This document shows, one piece after another, positions 1 to 5,357 of a stretch of DNA of 5,626 nt. The notes beneath the pieces were generated by a model. That model saw only the letters and a program-made list of their open reading frames with translations, made no database searches and was not told where the DNA came from. The position numbers and the translations under genes are program-made. Numbering within the stretch: position 1 is the stretch's first letter; each line of letters starts with the position of its first letter. The stretch is from Comamonadaceae bacterium (GTDB lineage: Bacteria; Pseudomonadota; Gammaproteobacteria; Burkholderiales; Burkholderiaceae_C), in assembly GCA_947461325.1 (NCBI GenBank), contig CANHLD010000120.1, forward strand, positions 1 through 5,626, read 5' to 3'.

Positions 1-281
1 GTGCCTAGCAAGGCCAGCAATCCACCCATGATGATGATGGTGGTGGAAGAAAAAAACGAAGGCGTGTGTGAGAGCGTTTGCGTGATGATGCCGTCAAGCA
101 CTCGCGGGTCCCGCGTCAGAGACACCTTGATCCAGCGTAATCTGTAGCGGTTACTCGCCGCCAATATGGAATGTTTATGTACGGCTAAACGTCTGGCAAA
201 CCAGGCATAACCGACCCACATGGCCAGAAAAAAAGACAAAACCAGCCAATCCAGCCAAGGCAATAAGCTCAGAATTTTCAT
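1..281 (-). CDS. DUF599 family membrane protein (N-terminal part, cut by window edge)
   Basis: I translated the minus strand from ATG at 281-279; 93 codons are open to the window edge, so the C-terminal part is missing. Residues about 9-29 form a first hydrophobic helix rich in Trp, Leu and Phe. A basic loop follows with an Asn-Arg-x-Arg-x-x-Trp motif (44-50) and Arg-Asp-x-Arg-x-x-Asp (57-63). A second helix then begins with Ser-Phe-Phe-Ser-Ser-Thr-Thr (75-81) and runs into a Gly-Gly-Leu-Leu-Ala-Leu-Leu-Gly stretch. This order of motifs is typical of the DUF599 family, multi-span inner-membrane proteins of about 220-250 residues with no established function. No strong SD precedes the ATG. The ATG eight bases upstream is out of frame and stops after three codons, so 281 is the best start. 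It lies downstream of the flavodoxin gene on the same strand, separated by 106 bp with a hairpin. Confidence 0.8.
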   Translation of the reverse strand, partial: MKILSLLPWLDWLVLSFFLAMWVGYAWFARRLAVHKHSILAASNRYRLRWIKVSLTRDPRVLDGIITQTLSHTPSFFSSTTIIIMGGLLALLG

Positions 282-324
282 GACTTCATGCTAACCGATG
301 AAGATGACTGTCACCCTCTTGGCC

Positions 325-361
325 GAATGAAGTCGCCGGCATTGCACCGACGGCTTCATTC
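325..361. terminator. Intergenic hairpin without a U-tract
   Basis: The arms GAATGAAGTCG (325-335) and CGGCTTCATTC (351-361) pair over 11 bp with one G-T wobble. Inside, CGG (337-339) can pair with CCG (347-349), leaving a 7-nt loop. It sits just after the end of the flavodoxin gene (minus strand) and before the DUF599 start. Neither flank has a run of T in either direction, so it is not a standard intrinsic terminator. It could protect the 3' end of the pirin-flavodoxin mRNA or be a processing site. The structure is seen; the role is inferred. Confidence 0.5.
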
Positions 362-387
362 AAGCGTTAAAAGCTAAAAAGCAAAGC

Positions 388-918
388 TCAAGCGTGCAAT
401 TTGGCAGCGATCTGAGCCACTCGTTGGCCATAAATTTTGGCGGTATCCAAATCACCTTGGGGAATGTCAGCGGCGGGGCTGGTGGGGCCGACCTGAGCCA
501 TCAATCCAGAGGATGAACCCAAACGATTGATTGACCCATTATTCGGCTCTGCCTGACCCACCCAGACCATGCCCAGTTGCATAGACAGGGTCATGAAATA
601 TTGAATGGTGGATAACTTATCGCCGCTGAGGTTTGAGGAAATGGTAAAGCCGCCAGCGACTTTGTCTTTCCAAGCACCGCTCATCCATTGCTTGGAAGTG
701 GCGTCTGCAAATTTCTTGAATTGCCATGAAACGACACCCATGTAGGTAGGTGAACCAAAAATGATCGCGTCCGCGGCATTCAGAATATCCCAGTCGGCTG
801 CGCTGATGTTGCCATCGGCATCGATAGTGATCAGATCTGCTGCCGCACCCTCAGCCACAGTTTGTGCAACTCGCTGGGTATGGCCGTAGCCCGAATGGTA
901 AACAACTGCAGTTTTCAA
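388..918 (-). CDS. Flavodoxin-like FMN protein, probable NAD(P)H:quinone/flavin oxidoreductase
   Basis: The product has 176 residues, the size of a single flavodoxin domain with no signal peptide, so it is probably cytoplasmic. After the first beta strand it has an FMN phosphate loop Ser-Gly-Tyr-Gly-His-Thr (9-14). Gly-Ser-Pro-Thr-Tyr-Met-Gly (55-61), followed by a Trp-Gln-Phe-Lys-Lys-Phe-Ala-Asp helix (65-72), resembles the second FMN loop of WrbA and related reductases. The WrbA Ser-Gln-His-Gly-Gly segment is absent, so I do not call it wrbA; a general flavodoxin/NADPH-dependent FMN reductase label is safer. The start is TTG (918-916): AGGAG lies 7 nt upstream (926-930) and the phosphate loop then falls at the usual distance from the N-terminus, while the next in-frame Met is residue 60. 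It begins 21 bp after the pirin stop on the same strand, so the two are very likely co-transcribed. Such proteins transfer electrons from NAD(P)H to quinones or flavins; the partner here is unknown. Confidence 0.85.
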   Translation of the reverse strand: MKTAVVYHSGYGHTQRVAQTVAEGAAADLITIDADGNISAADWDILNAADAIIFGSPTYMGVVSWQFKKFADATSKQWMSGAWKDKVAGGFTISSNLSGDKLSTIQYFMTLSMQLGMVWVGQAEPNNGSINRLGSSSGLMAQVGPTSPAADIPQGDLDTAKIYGQRVAQIAAKLHA

Positions 919-925
919 GTTTTCT

Positions 926-930
926 CTCCT
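926..930 (-). promoter_or_regulatory. Ribosome binding site that decides the TTG start of the flavodoxin gene
   Basis: The minus strand reads AGGAG followed by 7 nt and then TTG. There is no ATG nearby in frame, so this strong Shine-Dalgarno is the main support for a TTG initiator at 918. Confidence 0.75.
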
Positions 931-939
931 GTTAAAAAA

Positions 940-1641
940 TCATGCGCTCAGGTCAAAGACCAGAACCTCGGCATCCTGACCTTTGGCAAAATGCAATTGC
1001 GTTTCGTCAGACACCATCAAGGCATCCCCAGCGCTCAAAGACTGTTGGTTCACTTGTAATCCCCCACGAACCAAAAACACATAGGCCTTGCGATCAGACT
1101 CAAGCGCCAAACGTGCCTCTTCTGCACCGTCAAACAGTCCTGCGTACATGTGTGCATCGGCATGCAACGCTACAGCTTGCGGTGCAGGCTGCGGGCTCGC
1201 CACCAGCACCAACGCGCCTCTCTTTGACGCAGGTGAAATGGTTTTTTGTTCATAGCCTGGGACAATTCCACGCTGCTTGGGCAATATCCAAATTTGTAAA
1301 AAATGCGTTTCTTGATCAGGCGCATGGTTGAACTCGCTGTGCCGCACGCCCGTGCCCGCACTCATGCGCTGCACATCTCCGGGAGGTATGCCCTTGACGT
1401 TGCCCATGCTGTCTTTGTGCGCGAGTTCGCCGCTGAGCACATAGCTGATGATTTCCATGTCCTGATGACCGTGCGTGCCAAAGCCGGTGCCTGGCTCGAT
1501 ACGGTCTTCATTGATGACCCGCAGATTTCCCCATCCCATGTGTGAGGGGTCGTAATAGTCAGCAAATGAAAAGCTGTGAAAGGACTTCAACCAGCCATGG
1601 TCTGCATAACCTCTGTCTTTCGATTTGCGCAATGTCATCAT
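940..1641 (-). CDS. Pirin family protein, YhhW-type bicupin (quercetin 2,3-dioxygenase-like)
   Basis: The product has 233 residues from ATG at 1641, close to E. coli YhhW in length and strongly similar from the first residues (Leu-Arg-Lys, His-Gly-Trp-Leu, Phe-Ser-Phe-Ala-Asp-Tyr-Tyr-Asp-Pro). The metal-binding cupin motifs are intact: Gly-Thr-His57-x-His59 with Asp-Met-Glu-Ile, and Gly-Thr-Gly-x-Arg-His101-Ser-Glu103. The numbers match the YhhW ligands exactly with this start. A longer reading starts at TTG 1656 and adds five residues; I prefer ATG 1641 because GGAAGG lies 7 nt upstream. Residues about 120-233 form the second, degenerate cupin half. Known pirins bind Fe or another metal; some open the flavonol ring of quercetin in vitro, others act as redox-sensing regulators. 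The true substrate here is unknown. It is first in a two-gene unit with the flavodoxin and diverges from the LysR gene, which suggests LysR control. Confidence 0.92.
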   Translation of the reverse strand: MMTLRKSKDRGYADHGWLKSFHSFSFADYYDPSHMGWGNLRVINEDRIEPGTGFGTHGHQDMEIISYVLSGELAHKDSMGNVKGIPPGDVQRMSAGTGVRHSEFNHAPDQETHFLQIWILPKQRGIVPGYEQKTISPASKRGALVLVASPQPAPQAVALHADAHMYAGLFDGAEEARLALESDRKAYVFLVRGGLQVNQQSLSAGDALMVSDETQLHFAKGQDAEVLVFDLSA

Positions 1642-1719
1642 GTCGGAACCTTCCAAATATCTCAGACAAACTTTAAAAGATTCAATTGCCGGGCAAGAAC
1701 GTCATAATTGACAGCATCA

Positions 1720-1734
1720 TTCAAATAATTTGAA
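1720..1734. promoter_or_regulatory. Perfect palindrome, candidate LysR-type operator
   Basis: TTCAAATAATTTGAA is a perfect inverted repeat with 7-bp arms around one central A. Its inner 13 bp (1721-1733) fit the T-N11-A LysR box. It lies 14 bp before the LysR start, where binding would repress the regulator's own promoter and could activate the divergent pirin gene. A partial copy, TTCAATT (1681-1687), lies 39 bp to the left and could be a second half-site. The palindrome is seen; binding is inferred. Confidence 0.6.
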
Positions 1735-1748
1735 CAAAAACCCGTCCT

Positions 1749-2723
1749 ATGAATTTCGCTCGAGATGTTTTGACCCCAGAAAGCTTGACGATGCTACAAA
1801 CAATTGCCAAATTGGGCAGTTTTGCAGCAGCGGCACGTGACATGGGTCTGGTACCCAGTGCGCTGAGTTACAGAGTGCGCCAAATGGAAGAAAGCCTGGA
1901 TGTGCTGCTGTTTGACCGTTCGTCTAGACAGGCCAAACTGACTGCCGCCGGTCAGGAACTGTTAAGTGAAGGCTTGCGTTTGCTCAAAGACATGGACAGC
2001 ATTGCCCACCGTATCAAACGCGTGGCCACCGGTTGGGAAAGTCAATTCACCATCGTGGTGGACACGGTGATTAACCATCGGGTGGTGATGGATTTGTGCC
2101 AGCGTTTTTACGAAAGTAACCCACCTACCCGCCTGCGCTTGAAAGACGAAGCATTGAGCGGCAGTTTGTATGCGCTGACTTCGGGACAGGCCGATCTGGC
2201 GATAGGCGTCGGCGCGATGGAAAACATCACACCGGGTTTGCGATTTGCAGAAATCGGCCCCATGATGACCTTTGTGTTTGCGGTGGCACCCAACCACCCC
2301 TTGGCCAATGCAGTTCAGCCCTTGAGTGATGATGCCATCAGGGCTTACAGAGCAGTGGCAGTCGCGGACACTATTCCACAAGGCAATGGCATCACGATTG
2401 GCCTGTTGGCCGGTCAGGATGTGTTCACGGTTCCCAGCATGTCAGCCAAGCTCGATGCGCAACTGCGCGGCATGGGCGCCGGCTTTCTTCCCCTTCCTAT
2501 GGCGCAGCCCTACCTGGACAGCGGCCAATTGGTGGCATGCGAAGTCTTGCGCCCCCACCGCAGCGGCCGCATGGCCTACGCCTGGCGCGACAACCAAAGC
2601 AACGCGCAAGGGCCTGTCGGTGACAAGGCGCTGCAATGGTGGCTGTCGCAACTGAGCCATCCTCACACCCGCCATGCCTTATTGGGAGAAGCCATGGGTT
2701 TGCAGACTGCCACAAAGGTGTAG
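1749..2723 (+). CDS. LysR-type transcriptional regulator
   Basis: The product has 324 residues, slightly longer than the usual 290-310. Residues about 10-69 form the winged helix-turn-helix: the Gly-Ser-Phe-Ala-Ala-Ala-Ala-Arg core (23-30), Pro-Ser-Ala-Leu-Ser-Tyr-Arg-Val-Arg-Gln-Met-Glu (36-47) and the Leu-Phe-Asp-Arg wing with Leu-Thr-Ala-Ala-Gly (54-68). A linker helix follows to about residue 92. The effector-binding domain (about 97-305) begins with a Phe-Thr-Ile-Val-Val strand and contains Gly-Gln-Ala-Asp-Leu-Ala-Ile-Gly (150-157) and a Gly-Met-Gly-Ala-Gly-Phe-Leu-Pro segment, both typical of the family. It is read away from the pirin-flavodoxin unit, the classic layout for control of a divergent target, and is followed after 9 bp by the FAD oxidoreductase. 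The effector cannot be predicted. The start is the first ATG of the frame; its SD is weak. Confidence 0.93.
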   Translation: MNFARDVLTPESLTMLQTIAKLGSFAAAARDMGLVPSALSYRVRQMEESLDVLLFDRSSRQAKLTAAGQELLSEGLRLLKDMDSIAHRIKRVATGWESQFTIVVDTVINHRVVMDLCQRFYESNPPTRLRLKDEALSGSLYALTSGQADLAIGVGAMENITPGLRFAEIGPMMTFVFAVAPNHPLANAVQPLSDDAIRAYRAVAVADTIPQGNGITIGLLAGQDVFTVPSMSAKLDAQLRGMGAGFLPLPMAQPYLDSGQLVACEVLRPHRSGRMAYAWRDNQSNAQGPVGDKALQWWLSQLSHPHTRHALLGEAMGLQTATKV

Positions 2724-2732
2724 AGTCGGGCT

Positions 2733-3776
2733 ATGAAAACAATCGCTGTCATCGGCGCCGGCATGGCCGGCATCACGGCCGCCCGCACTTTGATGCAGGC
2801 TGGTTTCAAGGTCAGCGTGTTTGAGAAAAGCCATGGCCCGGGTGGGCGCATGGCAACACGTTCCACACCTTATGGCAGTTTTGACCACGGTGTGCAGTAC
2901 TTCACCGTTCGTGACCCGCAGTTTTTGAAAGCCATTACCGAGGTACCGGGTACACAAGCCATTTGTCGCGCATGGAGTGCCAATGCGGTCAGGGTGTTGG
3001 ATCCTCTAGGACGTGTGATTGAAGCCCCGCTGCCCTTGCGTGAGCCGCATTTTGTCGCTGCACCGGGCATGAATGCCTTGCTCAAACATTGGGCCCAGCC
3101 CTTATCGGATAGGGGTTGTCTGCATCTGCAATCCCAAGTGCAGTTTTTGCTGCATTCAGGCAAAAAACAATGGCAAGTGGTTTGCAGTGACGGGTCTGAA
3201 CACGGTGCTTTCGACGGCTTGGTTTTGGCTATCCCACATGTGCAGGCGGATTATTTATTGCGACAGTCGGGTTCACCCGCAACTGGCTTTAGCGGTTTGG
3301 AACAGATGTCACATGCAGAGGTTGCGCCCTGCTGGACCTTGATGCTGGCCTACCCATTGGCCAACCAACCTGGCTTGAGCCACTTGGGACCGCAATGGAA
3401 TGCGGCTCGCAGCACCCATCACCGGATAGCTTGGATCTGCAGAGAGTCATCTAAACCGGGTCGTTCTTCCGTGGAACGATGGACGGTTCAGGCCAGCGCC
3501 GAATGGTCGCAACAACACTTAGAAGATGAAAGCCCAAGGGTGCAGGCCAAACTGTTAAAAGCTTTTGCTGAATTGACCGGCATCCGAGCCGAACCGGGGT
3601 TTGCACAGACACACTTATGGCGTTATGCAAAAACCTTGCAAGCTGTGGGTAAAAAACACCTATGGGACCCCAAACTACAGGTAGGAGTATGCGGGGACTG
3701 GCTACTGGGTCACCGCGTAGAAGATGCTTTTGTCAGCGGTCTCAGCTTGGCGCTGAGCCTGGCTGACAAAAACTGA
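2733..3776 (+). CDS. Renalase-like FAD/NAD(P)-binding oxidoreductase
   Basis: The product has 347 residues. The N-terminus is a Rossmann dinucleotide-binding fold: Gly8-Ala-Gly10-Met-Ala-Gly13, ending at Glu31, which would bind the ribose of FAD. Then come Gly-Pro-Gly-Gly-Arg-Met-Ala-Thr-Arg (35-43) and Phe-Asp-His-Gly-Val-Gln-Tyr-Phe (50-57), hallmarks of the renalase-like/amine oxidase-related group (COG3380 type). Near the C-terminus, Cys-Gly-Asp-Trp (320-323), Arg-Val-Glu-Asp-Ala (328-332) and a Ser-Gly helix form the second FAD contact. There is no signal peptide or membrane span, so it is a soluble cytoplasmic flavoprotein. Bacterial relatives have been shown or proposed to oxidise isomeric dihydronicotinamides, but this member's substrate cannot be read from the sequence. 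The gene starts 9 bp after the LysR stop and lacks a clear SD at normal spacing, which suggests co-transcription and translational coupling. It ends 11 bp from the converging 31-codon ORF. Confidence 0.85.
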   Translation: MKTIAVIGAGMAGITAARTLMQAGFKVSVFEKSHGPGGRMATRSTPYGSFDHGVQYFTVRDPQFLKAITEVPGTQAICRAWSANAVRVLDPLGRVIEAPLPLREPHFVAAPGMNALLKHWAQPLSDRGCLHLQSQVQFLLHSGKKQWQVVCSDGSEHGAFDGLVLAIPHVQADYLLRQSGSPATGFSGLEQMSHAEVAPCWTLMLAYPLANQPGLSHLGPQWNAARSTHHRIAWICRESSKPGRSSVERWTVQASAEWSQQHLEDESPRVQAKLLKAFAELTGIRAEPGFAQTHLWRYAKTLQAVGKKHLWDPKLQVGVCGDWLLGHRVEDAFVSGLSLALSLADKN

Positions 3777-3787
3777 TCAGAAATCAA

Positions 3788-3883
3788 TCAACGAATGGGT
3801 TTCTTCGGTTTGTTCAACCAGTTCGCCAATAGAAATAACATGATCACGATCCAAAAGATGAATAAGACTGTCTGAACTTTCAT
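3788..3883 (-). CDS. Small single-span membrane protein (31 aa) at the end of the puc unit
   Basis: This ORF is 31 codons from ATG 3883 to TGA 3788. A GGAGA Shine-Dalgarno at 3891-3895 has its GGAG 8 nt from the ATG. The peptide has a short N-terminus (Met-Lys-Val-Gln-Thr), one hydrophobic helix of about 17-19 residues (6-23) with Trp11 and Trp22, and a basic tail Lys-Pro-Lys-Lys-Pro-Ile-Arg. By the positive-inside rule the C-terminus should face the cytoplasm. There is no His, so it is unlikely to ligate bacteriochlorophyll as LH alpha and beta chains do. It follows pucC by 51 bp on the same strand with no terminator between, so it is probably a fourth puc gene. I do not recognise the family. 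By position it could be an accessory antenna peptide, comparable in concept to small LH2 gamma or PufX-like subunits, or an assembly aid; this is inference. Confidence 0.6.
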   Translation of the reverse strand: MKVQTVLFIFWIVIMLFLLANWLNKPKKPIR

Positions 3884-3890
3884 GATGATT

Positions 3891-3895
3891 TCTCC
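3891..3895 (-). promoter_or_regulatory. Ribosome binding site of the 31-aa ORF
   Basis: The minus strand reads GGAGA, with 8 nt between its GGAG and the ATG at 3883. This is one of the better Shine-Dalgarno sites in the window and the main reason to treat the short ORF as a gene. Confidence 0.6.
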
Positions 3896-3934
3896 AAGTG
3901 GGTGTGTTGAACGGATTTTTTTATTTGCAGGCTC

Positions 3935-5299
3935 TCAAGACTTGGCTTTCACCAAGGGATTCATGATGATCACTGTCATCACCAGCAGAACAGCCTCCAG
4001 ACTATACACAATGGAATAAGCTGTTGCTGAATCTGTGAATTGTGCTGACAGGTCGCGTAATATGCCGCCGAGCGCCATGGCGGCGCCAGCGGTAGATGCT
4101 TGTACCGCGCCCCACGCACCTAAGGCCAGCCCGGCTTGTCCGGGCGGCGCACTGTTCATGGTGGCAGTCAAGGTGCCATGACCAAACAAGCCGGCCCCAA
4201 AACCAATGAAAAGCACGCCTGTGGCAAAGAGCAAAGCGGAAGCTTGCGGGGCGGAAACAATCACTGCTATAAAAGCCGGAATACCCACCATGGCACCCAG
4301 GCTGGCCATTTTGAAGGGGTCTGCACCGCGGCTCAAAACTCTTGAAGCCCAGCCAAATCCAATCAAGCCGCCCATCGCCAGCACAGCCGTCAGGTAGGTG
4401 GTTTGCGCCACAGTGAGGCCCAAAACCTCACCGCCAAAGGGTTCCAGCAAAATATCTTCCATGGTGAAAGCCATGGTGCCCAGACCGATGGCAATCAACC
4501 TGCGTTTGGCATGGTCGCCATTGCAAAAGAGCAAAAAAGAAGACATGAAATCCGGGTCTTCTTCATAGACACCGGGTTGTCGGTCACGCGAGCGGCCTTC
4601 TTGTTTCCACAAGGCAATGACGTTCAAACAAAGGGTGAGGACGGCCGCGCCTTGCACAGTGCGTATCAAGGTGCCGGGCGTGAAATCTTCCAGCACATAA
4701 CCAAACACCACGGAACTCATGATGATGCCAATCAATAGCATGACATACATGAGGCCTACCACCTTGGGTCGGTCTTCAGCTGGCGCCAGATCGGTTGCCA
4801 GTGCAAGACCTACAGTTTGGGTGGTGTGAAGACCTGCACCGACCAACAAAAAGGCCAATGCCGCACCGACATGGGCCACCCAGGGCGGAGCGTTAGAAGA
4901 TTGCCCCATGCCGCCCAGCACAAGCAAAGCAAAAGGCATGATGGCGAAGCCACCAAACTGCAAGAGTGTGCCCATCCAAATATAGGGAACGCGGCGCCAA
5001 CCCAGATGAGACCGGTGGTGATCGGAGCGAAAACCGATGATGGCGCGAAACGGTGCGAACAACAGAGGCAATGAAACCATGACCGCGACCAAGGCGGCGG
5101 GGACATGAAGTTCAACAATCATGACCCGGTTCAAGGTACCTATCAGCAAGGCCAACGCCATGCCTACAGAAATTTGAAACAACGACAGGCGAAGCAGCCT
5201 GCCTAAAGGTAATTCATCAGAGGCGGCATCTGCAAATGGCAGAAATTTCGCTCCAATTTTGATCCAACTTTTAGATGTTTTGGCGACAGAAGTGTTCAT
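3935..5299 (-). CDS. pucC: PucC, LH2 assembly / bacteriochlorophyll delivery protein (BCH2 family, MFS)
   Basis: The product has 454 residues with about 12 hydrophobic spans, as expected for the PucC/BCH2 branch of the major facilitator superfamily. Family landmarks include a Leu-Pro-Leu-Gly-Arg-Leu-Leu-Arg-Leu-Ser-Leu-Phe-Gln entry (30-42), Leu-Asn-Arg-Val-Met-Ile-Val-Glu-Leu (56-64), Arg-Ser-Asp-His-His-Arg-Ser with Leu-Gly-Trp-Arg-Arg-Val-Pro-Tyr-Ile-Trp (91-108), and Met-Glu-Asp-Ile-Leu-Leu-Glu-Pro-Phe-Gly-Gly (280-290). PucC is needed for normal LH2 levels and is thought to shepherd bacteriochlorophyll into, or help assemble, the antenna in the inner membrane. The paralogue LhaA serves LH1, but the position directly behind pucBA argues for PucC. 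The start is the first ATG after an in-frame stop; the N-terminus agrees with the family, yet no SD is visible because a hairpin arm ends 6 nt upstream. Confidence 0.92.
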   Translation of the reverse strand: MNTSVAKTSKSWIKIGAKFLPFADAASDELPLGRLLRLSLFQISVGMALALLIGTLNRVMIVELHVPAALVAVMVSLPLLFAPFRAIIGFRSDHHRSHLGWRRVPYIWMGTLLQFGGFAIMPFALLVLGGMGQSSNAPPWVAHVGAALAFLLVGAGLHTTQTVGLALATDLAPAEDRPKVVGLMYVMLLIGIIMSSVVFGYVLEDFTPGTLIRTVQGAAVLTLCLNVIALWKQEGRSRDRQPGVYEEDPDFMSSFLLFCNGDHAKRRLIAIGLGTMAFTMEDILLEPFGGEVLGLTVAQTTYLTAVLAMGGLIGFGWASRVLSRGADPFKMASLGAMVGIPAFIAVIVSAPQASALLFATGVLFIGFGAGLFGHGTLTATMNSAPPGQAGLALGAWGAVQASTAGAAMALGGILRDLSAQFTDSATAYSIVYSLEAVLLVMTVIIMNPLVKAKS

Positions 5300-5305
5300 T
5301 TGAAA

Positions 5306-5337
5306 AATGGACCGGAATTGAAAAACCCCGGCCCATT
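5306..5337 (-). terminator. GC-rich hairpin before pucC, terminator- or attenuator-like
   Basis: On the minus strand AATGGGCCGG (5337-5328) pairs with CCGGTCCATT (5315-5306): 10 bp with one G-T wobble and a 12-nt loop. The stem runs into a short T-run (TTTTT at 5307-5303, two of them in the stem), 6 nt before the pucC ATG. In Rhodobacter a structure after pucA is linked to stable, abundant pucBA mRNA and low readthrough into pucC. The same role is inferred here; the short T-run suggests only partial termination. Confidence 0.65.
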
Positions 5338-5356
5338 ACAAAAAGAAATTTTTTGT
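5338..5356 (-). repeat. AT-rich hairpin directly after pucA
   Basis: ACAAAAA (5356-5350 on the minus strand) pairs perfectly with TTTTTGT (5344-5338): a 7-bp stem and 5-nt loop, 1 nt after the pucA stop and abutting the GC-rich hairpin. Together the two fill nearly the whole pucA-pucC gap. It may help protect the 3' end of pucBA mRNA; alone it would be weak. Confidence 0.45.
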
Positions 5357-5357
5357 G

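Noticed and set aside
329..379. 16-codon plus-strand ORF starting inside the 325-361 hairpin
   Set aside because: It has no Shine-Dalgarno and its sequence is explained by the hairpin arms.
388..918. WrbA as identity of the flavodoxin-like protein
   Set aside because: It is shorter than WrbA (about 198 residues) and lacks the Ser-Gln-His-Gly-Gly motif.
862..1331. Plus-strand open frames of 65 and 129 codons opposite pirin and flavodoxin
   Set aside because: They lie antisense to two well-supported genes, have no family motifs and no good start signals.
1656..1685. TTGAAT / GATATT pair as a pirin promoter
   Set aside because: Transcription would start at about the Shine-Dalgarno itself, leaving no room for ribosome binding at ATG 1641.
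1708..1713. Exact TTGACA as a -35 box for the LysR gene
   Set aside because: No acceptable -10 hexamer occurs at 16-18 bp; the best match has three of six bases. It may belong to a regulated promoter but cannot be called.
1962..2715. Several minus-strand open frames of 66-139 codons within the LysR gene, and a plus-strand frame of 109 codons
   Set aside because: They overlap the LysR coding frame fully; their His/Arg/Cys-rich or low-complexity composition is that of shadow frames.
4136..5118. Open frames on both strands inside pucC
   Set aside because: PucC is a clear full-length family member over the whole stretch, and these products have no recognisable features.
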